The notes under the pieces were generated by a model. That model searched no databases, was not told the DNA's origin, and was given only the letters and a program-made list of their open reading frames with translations. From positions 22,459,093 through 22,523,092 of the forward strand of contig NC_081542.1 in assembly GCF_901000735.1 (NCBI RefSeq): a DNA stretch of 64,000 bases, read 5' to 3'. The stretch is from Corylus avellana. Its lineage: Eukaryota > Streptophyta > Magnoliopsida > Fagales > Betulaceae. Made by a program: the position numbers and the translations under genes. This document shows positions 22,001 to 36,300 of this stretch, in pieces; within the stretch, counting starts at the first letter, position 1; each line of letters begins with the position of its first letter.

Positions 22001-25000
22001 GCCAAATCCATAATTTTGAGCTGAATTAGAGAAGACAAAAAGAGAAACTTACAAGCCACTTTCCTGCATAGAACTTCGAAACAAGTTTAAGTACATATGT
22101 CTGGTGAAACAAAAATTTGAAAAATCAAAAGTGAAATAAATATTAGTACTTGATTCCACCTTATAGTAGTATAAAAGGTGAAAGTAAACAGATAAGGATA
22201 TTAACAAAGAAGGAATTTAATTTTCTATACTGACGAGGTCTGGCAAGCAGGCTGCTCTGCGCTTTGCCTTACAAAGTTATTGTATGAGAGATCCCTGCAT
22301 TCCCCAAAAGAGAAAAATAAAACACATCATCTTCTTAAAATGATTCATTTTGATTCATAAGGAGTTTTGATTCTTAAAACTTTCATATATCTCCAAAAAT
22401 AGTAACTTCAAGCCTCATTTTCAATGAGAATTGACAAATCAAGACACATACAAATATATTTCCCAACCAAACAGAAGATTTAAAAGACTAGGCATCCAAG
22501 ATGAGAAACATACACGTTAGTTCCTTTCTTCAAGATCGACTCCGGAACGTTTCCACTAAGCAAGTTGCCGGTTAAGAAACTGATGAATCCACATCATACA
22601 ATTAGTATGTTAATGTTAATTATAGGACACGTCACAAAAGTAAGCATTCATAATACTAGAATGGCCCTATCATAACTTACATGAACTTTATAGTGTTTGT
22701 GCTTATAACAGTGGGTAGTTCTCCACTTAACTTGTTAAAACTGAGATCCCTGTACAAAATCACAAGATAAAAGCATATCTTCATATCTTAGTCCCAAAGA
22801 CATGTAGTAATCTACTGTTGCACCCTTGAAATTTATTGTTTGTATATGTAAGTGAACCAAGCACCACAAAGAAGAAATAGTAGGGAAGAGTATATTAACT
22901 ATAAAACAAGAAACCTCAGGTTTGGAATTAGGAACAAAGCCATTCCTAATCACTCCTTTCTCCACCAATAGTGCACAATGCAGGCCATTCTTGGCCAGGT
23001 TCCCAAGTCTTATTCAAGTTTGTCATCATCCCATAAATTAGGTTATTACTCAACTCTATAAATATTGCAAAGGAAGAAAGTGGGAAAAAAAAATACAAAA
23101 TTTGTATAAAAAAAGAACACAAGTTTTGTCCTTACAGAATTCGTAGATGATTCATTCTCCAGATGTAATCAGGGATTTCACCAGAAATATTACAGTTTCT
23201 CAAAATTCTAAAAGACGAAAAAATATTAAGTCAATTATGATAGTCAGATTATAGATAAAAAAATGTATTCATTTAAGAACACCACATAAACTAAACATTG
23301 GACATACATTCTTGTAAGGCCTGTCATGTTTCTCAACTCTGGAAAAGCCTGAATTGTCACATTTATGTCACTAATCCTCCTGTAATTAAAGTAAAGATAA
23401 TGTTATGAACACAATCCTACAAGAAAAACCATATAGATTATCAATTAAATAAAAGTATTTATATCACTTAACAGAATGGTCAAGAATATCTTCACTCACA
23501 AATCTTTTAACTTTTCCAAAACCGAAATGGATGATGGTATGGGGCCTTTGAGTCCACTAGCAATCATTTCTCTGCATACAATCATGAGAAATTAAAAAGC
23601 CTCAATTATGCTGCTTTTCTCAAACCCTAAAAGGCATTCAGTATTTTGAAAGCTCAGGAGCTTACATTCTCTCAAGTTGTTTCCAGTTCTGAATAAAATC
23701 TGGTATTGTTCCACTTAAGTTGTTATCATTTACACGGCTGCAAGGTGCAGTAAACGTCATCAATTCTACAATGTCACCTTGAGTTTATATGTTTGGTGAA
23801 GTATCATACTACAGAAAAGCTTACAAATCCGTCAAGTTTTTCAGCCCACCAAGTTCCTCTGGCAAATTCCCAATCAAATTATTGGAGGATAGCATCCTGC
23901 AAGTACAAGTATTAGAGCCAAAATAGACAAATCAACATTCGGAAAAAAATAGGTTATCCATCTGAAAAAAGAAGTTACAAGGTGACTCACAAAGTTTCCA
24001 AGTTAACTAACTTCCCAAGTTCTGAAGGGAGTGTTCCAGAAAATTGATTTGCTTCAAGATTCCTAAGAAAAGAGTTTTCCATTCAATTTGTCAGAAAGTT
24101 CTTCTGTCCACACACAGAATGTTGTGTTTCATGGAAAATGTGTTCAAGAGTGATCGAAGCATAGCAATTGCATGCTTTTTAATTCCAGACTTCATGGACT
24201 AAAATGGCAACATCATTTTCCAAGACATAATTTTGGTAAAAAAAGAAACTTACAAGTATGTGAGATTCCTGAAGTTACGCAAGTCCTTTGGTATCTCCCC
24301 TGACAATCGGTTTCCAAGAACAGAGCTGCATTATAATGTTTATTTATAGTTAATTGAACAAAGAATTCAGTGCTCTCTATATGCTGAAAGTGATGAAAAT
24401 GAGAAGAAAATAATATTGCTTACATAAAATTCAATTCCATTGAACCCCATTGGATAGGAATTGACCCACTTAGATAGTTGTAAGCAAAGTCACTGCCAAT
24501 AAAAACATGGGTTTATTTTATTTTTTGGTTTTCCTGGCAACCAAACAGAAAATTAATAGTTGCATTTTTGAATGTAGCTCACATGTCCTGGAGGTAAGGA
24601 AGCTGAACCAGCTCAGGTGGAAGTACACCTGGCAGACTGAACCTCTTGATTTCTCTGCAAACAATCAAACACGAACCAACAAACAAACAAACAAATTCAA
24701 ATGATTAGAATGAGAAATAAGGTAGATACAATATCCAGACTGATATTTACAAGGTATTTCAGGGAAATAAGGCTTATTTTTTCTTTTTTTGCAAGTGGGA
24801 TGAAGACAAAAATGGACAAAGTTTTTAATAGACTAAACTGAAAGAATTTCTTTAAACTCAATTTGAAAAAAAAAAAAAAAAAAACCTTTATCCTTTATCT
24901 AAAAAAATAATAGTGACAAATGGATGCAGCTCAGCATATATAGTCCCCATTAAGAAAAAGGGGATTAAGGGAAAGACAGGATTATCTTCCATTGTATTAC

Positions 25001-25727
25001 TCAAAAACTATTAAAAAAAAAAATTAATAAAACAGAACAAAAGCATATAAACAATGCCTACTTGAATAATTTTATTATTATTATTATTATTATTTTAATT
25101 TGAAACAAAAAATAACACCTCAAACATAGAGTAACATACATGGCTACAATGTGGCAGGTATTGTTATGGAATTGGCAATTGCAAGTAATGTTCTTCTCAG
25201 AACCGGCTGGCGGCTCCGGCGACGTAACGCCGACTGTTTCCAATTTGCAAGAGGTGGCATTAAACTCCCAGTAAGTAGCCCCCATTGTCTTGGCAATTTG
25301 CTGGAGAGCATCCACTGAAATACAAGCACATCAAACAGTAACATGTTGTAGCCAACATTTCTAAGTCCCATGCACATACAAATATAGTAATGTATGTTAA
25401 ATCAACATTTAAATTAATAAACATGTTAAACAATTTCTTACCCCATAACTACGTTAATAAAAAATTGTAGATTTAATTATTTAAATTGAGAAACTTCACT
25501 TACACCCCCGAAGTATGAGTGGTTTTGCAATTAATGTCATTATATTAGAGGTATGATTTACAAATTAGAATTTCGTAGAGCTTTCAATCAAAAAAGGAAA
25601 AGGAAAAGGGAAATAAGAATTTCATCATACCTTCATCTTGAGGCACCATAGCAGTAGCAAATCTTAGTGTGCTTAAGCAACTGAGGGCTACAACAGAAAC
25701 AAAGAGTGCATGTTTGAGGAAGAACAT
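19010..25727 (-). CDS. Receptor gene A: LRR-malectin membrane protein lacking a kinase
   Basis: Exons from the 5' side: 25631-25727, 25140-25314, 24583-24654, 24424-24492, 24254-24325, 23991-24062, 23825-23896, 23666-23737, 23500-23571, 23308-23379, 23136-23207, 22681-22749, 22514-22579, 22235-22294, 22053-22100, 21864-21907, 21176-21552, 20376-20577, 19303-19434. All are open, with GT-AG borders and the same phases as gene B: signal peptide, LRR exons mostly 72 nt, malectin domain (LHINCGGDD...WGLSSTGDF), transmembrane exon. No kinase exon follows. A candidate last exon 19010-19062 has an AG acceptor and correct phase and adds YEQKPLGGWNGDKNNY plus a stop, giving 655 residues, a receptor-like protein. 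Otherwise it is a 3'-truncated kinase gene reading to a stop in the next intron. The 19 shared exons are sound; the last one is inference. Confidence 0.8.
19938..20235 (+). mobile_element. Possible tRNA-derived SINE in gene A intron 18
   Basis: Contains GGTGGTTCAATGGCTCAAG (box A-like) and, about 45 bp on, GTGGGTTCGAATTTCC (box B-like), the spacing of a tRNA-type internal promoter. The body carries no coding sequence. No tail or target duplication is clear, so the borders are approximate. Confidence 0.35.
20838..21116. mobile_element. Retroelement-like insertion in gene A intron 17
   Basis: Absent from the corresponding intron of gene B. It contains AGTGGTTCGGCCTATGGCCT followed by ACGTCCAC, a motif I recognise from short plant LTR-type elements, and TAACTCTTGTCTC repeated twice near its right side (21060-21093). 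Related motifs occur in two other receptor introns (29480-29700, 36840-36930). Confidence 0.4.
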
Positions 25728-26160
25728 GTCTGGAAACCCGAAAAGATTGATTATAAGCATCCAAATTCCAAGCTTTCCTTCTGTTAAGAGTAGATGTTCT
25801 GTTGTACTTAGAATTATTGAGGCAGGTATGAAGTTTCTGGTGACCCAGAAAACAGATATTTGTTGAGTTGATTTTTCTTTTGCTTTATTCGTGTTTGAAT
25901 ATTACTTACTTTGAATTTGAGGGAGATTAGATTTCCTTCTCTCAACCAATAATTTCCAGGCACCAGTTGCTTTGACTAGTATTGTCCCCCTCAAACAGAT
26001 AGTCACTGAAAGAAGCCTTTCAATTTTTCATAAATAAGTCAACATTTCATTGCCAATAAACTATACAATAATGAGAATTTCCCTTCTGCATAAAAATGGA
26101 GATATGTCTCCTCTATATATATGATCATATATCCTAAAGTAAGGGAATTATAATACGGCA
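25728..26160 (-). promoter_or_regulatory. Upstream region of receptor gene A
   Basis: The first few hundred bases 5' of the gene A start codon, so the promoter should lie here. A TATATATATGATCATATA stretch at about 26115-26130 is the only TATA-like patch noted. No proven element. Confidence 0.25.
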
Positions 26161-26352
26161 TATATGAATGGAAGCGAAGTCAATACGGCAGCTCATCTTT
26201 TGGCAAAAGCAGCTCTCCAAAAAGTTATGAAGGAAATTTGGATGGAAGAATATTCTTTGTTTCTTTGTGATATTGTAATTTTAGAGAGTTGTACTATTTG
26301 ATCTTGTGTTAATGAAAGCCTGAATTCAAAAAAAAAAAAAAGAAAAAAAAAA
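26161..26352 (+). mobile_element. 5'-truncated LINE tail (RNase H end plus poly-A)
   Basis: An open frame reads NTAAHLLAKAALQKVMKEIW then MEEYSLFLCDIVILE and stops (26161-26301). This is the C-terminal end of the RNase H-like domain of plant L1-type LINEs. It is followed after about 25 bases by an A-rich tail to 26352. The 5' part of the element is missing, as is usual for target-primed insertions. Confidence 0.7.
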
Positions 26353-27342
26353 GGAATGCTGAGGGCCTATTGCATTAATTTGGGGAAAAAGAAAGGAAAA
26401 GAGAAAGGCTAAGAAGAAGAGAATACATTTCATTGTATCAATTTGGAATTAATTGGTCAGAGAAAGCTAAGCCAACAAGCTACAAGGACATATGGTAGCA
26501 TTAATTTGTATTTGACCCTAGAGCCTAGCATCCATGGAAACTGAGAACACAACAAACATGATGTCCTACACACCTTCAAACTGTGGAAAGCGACCAATTA
26601 TGCCAAAAGTATTCTTAACCATGGAACCTGACAACACTACAAACATGCCCTACTCACCCCAACTTTTTAGACAATGACAAATTCAGTTAATGGGAAAACC
26701 TACCGGATGAGTGACATTACAAAAGTTAGAAGTTCGATACATATTTTTTTTTTTTTTTTTTTGGGTGTAGGGTAATTACAAAAGCGACAGAAGTTCATAG
26801 GGATTTAAGTGAATTTCTCCTAAAAATAATTATGAAAGTCGCCATAATTATTTAATGGTTTATGAGAAATGTTCTAGTCTTGATTTTACTAGAGACAACA
26901 TTCAACATAAATAATTTAATGGGATTTAATGAATTGAAGAACATTTCTTTTTTTTCCCTTCTTGTTAAAGAACTACCAACAATATAACAAGATTCTCCCA
27001 ATCTTCATTTACAAATGATAATCAAGGAAACTGAATATAAGAAAGCGTTGATACAGCAAGCTCACACATTTGTTATTATTATTTTGGTTTTCCAAAATTC
27101 TTGGAGGGTTTTGTTTTTTTTCAAAATCTTTAGGAGGAGGGGATTTTTAACAGAAAGCTAACATATCTTATATTTCATTGTTTGAGTATGAAATATAGTG
27201 ATGATCTATATTATTATACAACAGAAGACATACAACTTATTGATCAACCTTTAAAAAAAAAATCAATGAAATGTGTTCAATTTAATTTGATATAGATCTT
27301 CCTCAGAAGTTGAAATCTGAACTCTTGCTTTCCATCTGCACA
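26353..27342. other. Spacer between receptor genes A and B
   Basis: AT-rich, with a poly-T at 26744-26762. It includes the 3' UTR of gene B next to 27342. No gene or clear repeat seen. Confidence 0.5.
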
Positions 27343-30300
27343 TTATCTCCCCCCATGGCTTGGACCCAAATCTGTAATTTCATAGAGGTCATGGGCAGAA
27401 GTGGAGGAAGAGCCACGCCATGAACCAACTGATGTTGAAACATGAGCCTGACTCCCTTCCAAACTCTGGCTATGTATCTGGCTTTTACTGTCTCTTATAG
27501 CTTTAAACCTTAAATCTTTACTATAACTACTTGCTTCAGGAATCATTTCTGGAATGGTAGAAGTTCCTTCCAGCATGCTTACCACTTCAGCCATTGTTGG
27601 CCTTATTGAGGGTGAAGCATCAGTGCATAAGAAAGCTACTTTAATCATCCTTTCTGCTTCTTCCTTGTTGAATTCAGATCCAAGCTTTTCATCTATTAGC
27701 TCCATTAAGCTTCCATTTTGCTGCAGCTGACAGGCCTGCAACGGAAATCATTATAGATACATATATGTATGTATAGCATGGAAGTTTTCCAAGTGATTTT
27801 AAGGGGTAATTAGTCATTACATATGCAAAATGCTCTAATATTTTATAAAGTACTTTAAAATTAAGAGAAATGTTATATATTGGATACGTATCCACATTCC
27901 ATCCACTAAATTTGATGTGGCGTGGTTCCCCGTAGCATTTGGTGGACAGAAATGAGTTTTTAGGTTGGGACGCCCCATCCGATTTGGTGGATGGAGGGTG
28001 GATGCTTGTTCAGTATATAGCTTTTCTCTAAAATGAAAGAACAACTAGTATCATTTCTAGAGCAGATACAGAGCTACAAAGAATCAAAGAAAAATAAAGA
28101 AGCACAAGGTATTTTGGGTTACCAAAAACACAAATATCCCAAGAAAACTGAAAATGGAAATTGAGTGGCAGGACCATATCAGTCAAAGAATCTCTACTAG
28201 ATGCAATCAACTGAGGGTACTATAAAAGTTAGAGAACTACCCAATCTAGAAGACAAGCGCAATTACTTGCTGGCCCATAACTCATATTGTGCTTTCCACT
28301 AACAATTTCCAATGCCACAATTCCAAAACTGTAAACATCAGCTTTGTAGGTCAAATAACCCCAAAGAGCATATTCAGGTGCCATATATCCTCTGCATATA
28401 TATGAAAATAAAAAATCATGAATATTGTCCACTTGACCATAAGAAGATACTGATTTAAACCAAAATAACACTAAAGCAGCCAAAAGGTCAGTTACAAGAA
28501 AACATCATGACTTACATCGTTCCAGCTACTCGGGTGCTGATGTGGGTTTTCTCACCTTCCTCAAGCCTAGCCAACCCAAAGTCAGAAATTTTAGGGTTTA
28601 AGTCCCTATCAAGCAGAACATTGGTACCTTTTATGTCTCTGTGAACGATCTTGAGTCTCGATTCATCATGGAGAAAAGCTATGCCTTTTGCTATTCCAAC
28701 ACAAATCTTCTGCCTTGTTGGCCAGTCCAATTTCAACTGATGGTTTTTAGAGCCTATTCAAGGTAAAATTCATTAACCTAAAAGTAATGGTAATTCTTAA
28801 GCCTGTACTATATTTTTGTGATATAACACTATCAATTAAGAAAACAGCAGGGCATAATTCTCACCAAACAAGGCTCTTGAAAGGCTGTTATTTTCCATAT
28901 ATTCATATACGAGCAACATTTGATTGCCTTCAATACAACAGCCATAAAGTTTCACTAGGTTTGGGTGTTGCAAACATGAAATCATGCCAATCTCGTTCAG
29001 AAATTCGCGATTTCCCTGACTTGATTTAGATGAGAGTTGCTTTACAGCAATTACAGTACCATTGGATAACAGGCCCTACATCCCAGCCATCAAAAAAAAA
29101 GAAAAATTAAGACTCCTTAAGGAAGAACCATATAATAGTATGACTTACTATAACTAAAGGTTTAGCTTGAATACCTTGTAAACAGGACCAAATCCACCTT
29201 CTCCAATCTTGTTTGCAGGATCAAAGTTATTGGTGGCAACATTAATTTGCTTCAAACTAAAAGAAGCTGTTTGGAGCTCTAGTCCTTTAAAATCTGTCCA
29301 ATGAGAGGAAAGTATACCTTAGGACTCTGTGAATCTGGTACTTTAACTGCTAAGTTGCTCTTTGGTATTATAAACAATTCTATAATCACATAGCAAGCCT
29401 TAAGTTCTAACAGTTAAGAGGTAGATTACACAAGTTTAATTTGTGACTTATTTTCTTCATTGACCTACTTAATGAGCTTTATGAAGAAATTAATAATCAA
29501 TTGGAAAAATAAAATAATAGCGGAATAAATAAATAAATGAGACAAGATATTTTACGTGGTTCGGTATGTGACCTACATCCACAGATAAAGCCATAAGGCA
29601 ATCATACGAATCTGAAATGCTCAAAACTTCCTAGTCATAGTGCATTTGACATTATTATACATGCTAAACACTTTAAAAATCAAACTTTATTCCACAACTC
29701 GATCGAAGGATTCCCTTCAAGTTCTAAGACATGAAAATCTATAGATTTAGAAAGTCTGCTCACATACTTTTTCAAAATTAAGCAAAGCTGTTTAATTTAG
29801 ATTTGGAGATATAAAAATGGGAGTGGGAAGAAGAGAAGGAGAGAAAGAGGGTTATAGCATTCAAAAAGGTGAAATTACAATAATACCATTTTTGTTTTCC
29901 AACCAACAGAAACAAAATGATTCTTAGAACAGATTCATAATTCACTATGAAATATCCTTTCAAGGAAGAGTAAGTCATAATCAATTTTTTAGGCATGCAT
30001 TGAGAAAACAACCAGATTTCACTAAAATTTATAAGTGTTAAAAAAAAAAAAAAAAAAAAAAACCCTCCTAATGTGCTAGTCAAAACTGAATACCATATTT
30101 TAACAGATATACAGCAAGCTTTAAACTATAAATAAATAAAAATAATTGGATGATTTCTCTAAATGATTAATAGAATAATATATGAAAAAAAAAAAAAAAA
30201 ACAGATTGATAAACTCAAGGGGGCTAAAGACCCTAAACACACTACACTTACATTCTTAAAAGTAACATGAAAATGTGGTAGAGGGAAACAGAGAAAGAGA

Positions 30301-33300
30301 GAGAGATTTTACTTGATTGTGTACACATGCACAAAACAATGATTAAAGTGATGCAAAAGAATACTAGGTAATTTTTTCTGATTTTATCTGAAACAATGAT
30401 TTGTGCAACTGATTACACGCAAACCTTTTTCTTTCCCAGTCTTTGCTTTGAAATAGCGTCTCCACAAAAAGATACCCAATGCCAAGAATATGAGGCATGG
30501 TACTACAACTCCTACAATAATTGGTGCAATCTTCGCCTTCCCCCCTTCTGAACGAGGTATGAAGTCTACCAAAAATAACCAAGTGATTATGCTAATCAGG
30601 AGTTAGTTTGGCAATGAGGAAAGAAACTCAAACCATATTAATTTAAGTTGTAAAATTGAAATAAAAAAACTAGGTCTACTAATGGGATTTCAATATCCCC
30701 TTATATTGAAATCCTTTAATACTTTGACATAAACCATTAAATTTCAACTGGCATATAGTCATTACTCCTTATGAGTATTACTCCAAGCCAACCAAATAAA
30801 CAATTTAACTTTATTCAAGTGACAGTATTGGAAATCTCTAAATGTAATCAATCATCAATTTTCAATGTCTTACTGATTCTTGTGCAAGTAATCATGTTAG
30901 TTGAAGTACTAGGAGTAGTAGTAACAAGAATAACAAGAACAATAACGATGACAACTATTAGAATTACAATAATATTAAAGGGAAGAATCAACTCACTGGG
31001 GTCAACAGAAATAGCTGATATCAGGGGACCATAAACTCCAATTGCAGGTATTCGCGTTGTCCCTTTCCCAGCCCAATAGAAGCGGATTTCCAAAATATTT
31101 TCTGTAACACTGGCATTAAACTTTTTTATGACTGGTGTAACAACCCCAGGAGCTTCAGCTACTATATTGAAATCCTTCTCCACTAATATGTCCTGCAACA
31201 CCGCAGTCCATTAACACCATCTTAGCAAGCTCACCCAAAGCAAGGGCTCTGAAGAACCTAGCTTGGTGCAGTGCATTGTACATGTATGCTGACTCATGAA
31301 ATAATATGAATAATCCAATTGTTTAATGAGACTGAATACCAGAAATCATCAAATATCAGATGGTTGTACAATCTGATTAGAAGACCATAATTTGTTTTCC
31401 AAAAAAGTTAAACAACTTGTAAAAGGAAATGGTAAAAGATCAATAAAGCATCCCATTTCATCAATGTCTAGAATTCTCAAGTATGATCAGTTATATTATT
31501 CAACAGCTCCACCTGTACTACAGTATGGCAGTATGAAGAATCCAGCATACATGACACAAATGTGATTGCTTACCTGAATGTATATATCAAATAAGCGCCT
31601 CCCAAGACTGTTATACGTTTTGTCATTTGTGAATTTTATCTCCGCAAAGTGTAGACTAACAGTGTAATTCCCCTTTTCTAAACAATATCGATAATAAGTA
31701 AGAGAGAGAGGGGAAACGCGGGCTGTAGTGTACAATGCAGAGATGTTTGGTGAAGGCAAGGTTGCAATGTAATCAGTGTTTAGGAAATCATCGTCATCCA
31801 TGAAGTCTCCAGTGCTACTTAGTCCCCAGTTATCGTTGCCACTTGGAAAGAATCTCGCAGCACCATCGTCAGCAGCTGCATCTCCTTTATATACAATGTC
31901 TCTTTCTTCAATGTCATCTCCACCACAATTGATATATAAAGAATGCCAATCTGCCCAGAGATATTTGCACTAAAAAAATCAGAGAAAACAAACTCTAAAG
32001 ATACCATGATACAGGATGAATTTAAAAGGCCAAAAGAATAACACAGACTACTTCATGTTATCAATTGGAAAATTCATGTAAACTTGCATGGATAGCTGTC
32101 CTTAAATATAAACCATGTGCTTAAAATTGAAGCTCTGTTGTTTTAGGAGGAAAAAACTCAGTAAGGAATAGCTATTGAAATTTTGGATGTGATGATTACA
32201 ATTGTTCCAGTTTTCAAAATCAAAATCTCATTTCAAGTAAGCGAGATTGCAACCCAGATGCATAGTTTGTAGCCAAGCATCTTTTTTTCTTGGTTCTGAA
32301 TAACAAAGTTTTAAGATTTAAAAACTAGTTTGATTGCAACCCAGATGCATAGTTTGTAGCCAAGCATCTTTTTTTCTTGGTTCTGAATAACAAAGTTTTA
32401 AGATTTAAAAACTAGTTTTTCTTTTCCTAAGAAATCTTGCCAACAAATCAGAATAAAAACTTTCAAGCTAAAACCCATATGAACCGCAACATTCTCAAAA
32501 ATCAAAGGGAAACAACATAAGCCTCTTAAAACCGTAGTCCATAAGGTTTACTTTGTCCATCTGCACCGATCATTGAATTGCTTTTCAATTAATTATTTAT
32601 TTATTAGGATAACATATCATACAGTTAAAGATGATAGGGATTGAGTTTGCTAATTATGGAGGAAAATCAATAAAAAATTGTGAAACAGACATATTGTTTG
32701 ATGATAGAAACTGAAAAGGCACACTTACATCGAGGGCACGTGAAATCTTCCATGCATGGACGAATCGCCCTTCTGGTTTAATAAGTTGAGAAAGGGAAAA
32801 GATTAGCACTACATGGACATCATTCAAAGTCAATACTACTAAGTGGAAAAAGATTGTCATGTTGAAAAATACAGCTACTGTTAGGTCACGAAGCCAAAGA
32901 AGAAAAGGAATGTATACTGGCTTCACATGGAAAATGTAGAAGATCATTTCCTTTTTTTCTTTTGCTCAAGCATCCACCATCCTGAAACCCCTCCCCCCCC
33001 TCCCCAACCCTCTCTTTTCCAAAGAACATCTTGATGCATTTAATTCCAAATACATAATTTTGGGCCAAATTAGAGAAGACAAGAAAAGAAACTTACAAGC
33101 CACTTTCTTGCGAAGAACTTCGAAACAAGTTTAAGTTCAGACCGCTGGTGAAACAAAATTTTGAAAAATAGAAAGTGAAATAAATATTAGTACTTGATTT
33201 CACCTTATTGTAGTATAAAAGGTGAAATTAAACAGATGATGATATTAACAAAGAAGGAATAATTTTTCTTTACTGACGAGGGGTTGCAAGCAGGCTGCTC

Positions 33301-36300
33301 TATGCTTTGCCTTGTGAAGTTATTGTACGAGAGATCCCTGCATTCCCAAAAGAGGAAAAAAAAAAAAACTTCAATCTTCTTAAAATGATGCATTTCTATT
33401 CATAAAGAGTGTCAATTCTTATTGTAACTCTGAATTTGAGAAGTGTCCCTCTACAATTTCTTTTTTAGATTTCAGAATTATTCTTAAAAGCAATATCAGA
33501 AGTCTTCTTAATATGGTATGATCCGCGTATCTTTCGATTCATTAATTTTGTTTACATTATGGTTTTGCATATTTTTAGTAACCATCATCCTTATAATGTA
33601 TCCATACAAGTTTCCCACACGGCTACCTGACATTGGCAGTGCATTCAATATGGTAACTGCTTTGCTATTTAACACTAGCTCTGATTTCCACCAAATGTTG
33701 TGGCACTTTCATATATCTCCAAAGTAGTAACTTCAAGCCTCATTTTCAGTGAGAGTTGACAAATCAAGACATATACAAAGATAAACCATAGCCAACAACT
33801 GTACATTAAAGGGACAGAAGAATAACAATTTCCCAACCAAATAGAAGATTTAAAAGACTAGGCATCCGAGATGAGAAACATACACGTTAGTTCCTTTTAT
33901 CAAGATTGACTCCGGAACATTTCCACTAAGCAAGTTGCTGCTTAAGAAACTGATGAAATACACATCACACAATTAGTATGTTAATGTTAATAATCGGACA
34001 TGCTTAAGGGTTTGATCACATCGCAAAAGTCTGCATTCTTTAAACTAGAATGTCAATATCATAACTTACATGAACTTTATATTCACTGTGCTTATAGCAG
34101 TGGGTAGTTCTCCACTTAACTTGTTAAAACTGAGATCCCTGTGCAAAATCACAACATAAAAGCATATCTTCGTATCTTAGTCCCAAAATACATGTAGTAA
34201 TCCACTGTTGTAATATGAATAGTTAGAAATCTAGATAAGTCATTCTTGAAATCTAATGTTTGTATATGTAAGTAAACCAAGCACCATAAAGAAGCAATAG
34301 TAGGGAAGAATATATTAACTATAAAACATGGAACCTCTGATTTCGAAGGATCAAAGCTAACCCTAATCACTCCTTTCTCCACCCATTGTGCCCAATGCAG
34401 GCCATCCTTGGCCAGGTTCCTGAGTCTTATTCAACTTTTTCATAATCTCATTACCTCATCAGAAACTAAATTATGCTTCTTAGAGATATTGATATTTATT
34501 TATATTTTTTTTATTGAGATAGCTAAATATCAAATACATTAAAATGAATTACAATAGGATTCCTATGAAAACATATTTAGAGGCATAACTTATGTTATTA
34601 CTCAAGTCCATAAATATTTCAAAGTAAAATAATGGAAAAAAGAATACAATATTTGTATAAAAAGACCACAAGTTTTGTCCTTACAGAATCCGTAGATGAT
34701 TCATTCTCCAGATGTAATCAGGGATTTTGCCAGAAATATTACAGTTCCTCAAAATTCTAAAAGACCAAAAAGGACCAAGTCAATTATGATAGTAATATTA
34801 TAGATAAATACATGCATTTATGAACATATAATAAACTAAGCATTCGACATACATTCTTGTAAGGCCTGTCATGTTTCTCAAATCTGGAAAAGACTGGATT
34901 GTCCCATTTATGTCACTAATCCTCCTGTAAGTAAAGATAATCTTATGAACACAATCCTTCAAGCACAACCATATAATTCAGCAATTATTATAAACATTTA
35001 TGTCACTTAACAGAATGGTCAAGAATATCTTCACTCACAAATCTGTTAACTTTTCCAAAACTGAAATGGATAATGGTATGGGCCCTTTGAGTCCACTAGC
35101 AATCATTTCTCTGCATTGAATAGAAAGAAAACAATCATGAGAAATTAACAAGCCTCAATTATGCCACTTTTATCAAACCCTAAAAGGCATTCAGTATTTT
35201 GAAAGCTCAGGAGCTTACAGTCTCTTAAGTTGTTTCCAGTTCTGAATAAAATCTGGTATTGTTCCATTTAAGTTGTTATCATTCACACGGCTGCAAGGTG
35301 CAGTAAAATGGCATCGATTCTACAATGTCAGCATGAGTTTATATGTTTGGTGAAGTATCATACTACAGAAAAGCTTACAAATCTGTCAAGTTTTTCAGCC
35401 CACCAAGTTCCTCTGGCAAATTCCCACTCAAATTATTGGAGGATAGCATCCTGTGAGTACAAGTATTAGAGCAAAATAGAAAAATCAACATTCGAAAAAA
35501 AATAGGTTATCCATCTCAAAAAGGAAGTTACAAGGTGACTCACACAGTTTCCAAGTTAACTAACTTCCCAAGTTCTGAAGGGATTGTTCCAGAAAATTGA
35601 TTTGCTTCAAGACTCCTAAGAAAAGAGTTTGCCATTCAGTTTGTCAGCAAGTTCTTCTGTACACACGCTGAGAATATTGTGTTTCATGGAAAGTGTGTTC
35701 AAGAGTGATTGAAGCAAAGAATTGCATGCTTCTTAATTCCAGAGAGGAAACTCTTACAATTGAAACAGCACAACAAAAATGGGGAACAATAATAAGCATA
35801 CACTGACCCAATTGCCCATATCATATGCTAAAAGTTATATAACAATCTAACCTCCCAAACTTCATGGACTAAAATGGCAACATCATTCTCCAAGACATAA
35901 TTTTGGTTAAAAAAAAAAAGTAAAAAAGCTTACAAGTATGTGAGATTGCTGAAGTTACCCAAGTCCTTTGGTATCTCCCCTGACAACCGGTTTCCAAGAA
36001 CAGAGCTGCATTATAATGGTTATTTATAGTTAATTGATCAAAGAATTCAATGCTCTCTATATGCTTGAGAAGAAAATAATAATGCTTACATAGACTTCAA
36101 TGCCATTGAAGCCCATTGGATTGGAATTGACCCACTTAGATAGTTGTAAGCAAAATCACTGCCAATAAAAACATGGGTTTAGTTTTTGGTTTTCCTGGCA
36201 ACCAAAACAGAAAATTAATAGCTGCATTTTTTAAATGAAGCTTACATCTTTTGGAGGTAAGGGAGCTGAACCAGCTCAGGTGGAAGTACACCTGGCAGAC

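Noticed and set aside
34149..34382. 77-codon minus-strand frame ([14 protein letters not shown]...), present again at 41025-41258
   Set aside because: It lies inside intron 11 of the receptor genes. The second copy is explained by the segmental duplication and the gene A counterpart has a different frame end. No family resemblance.
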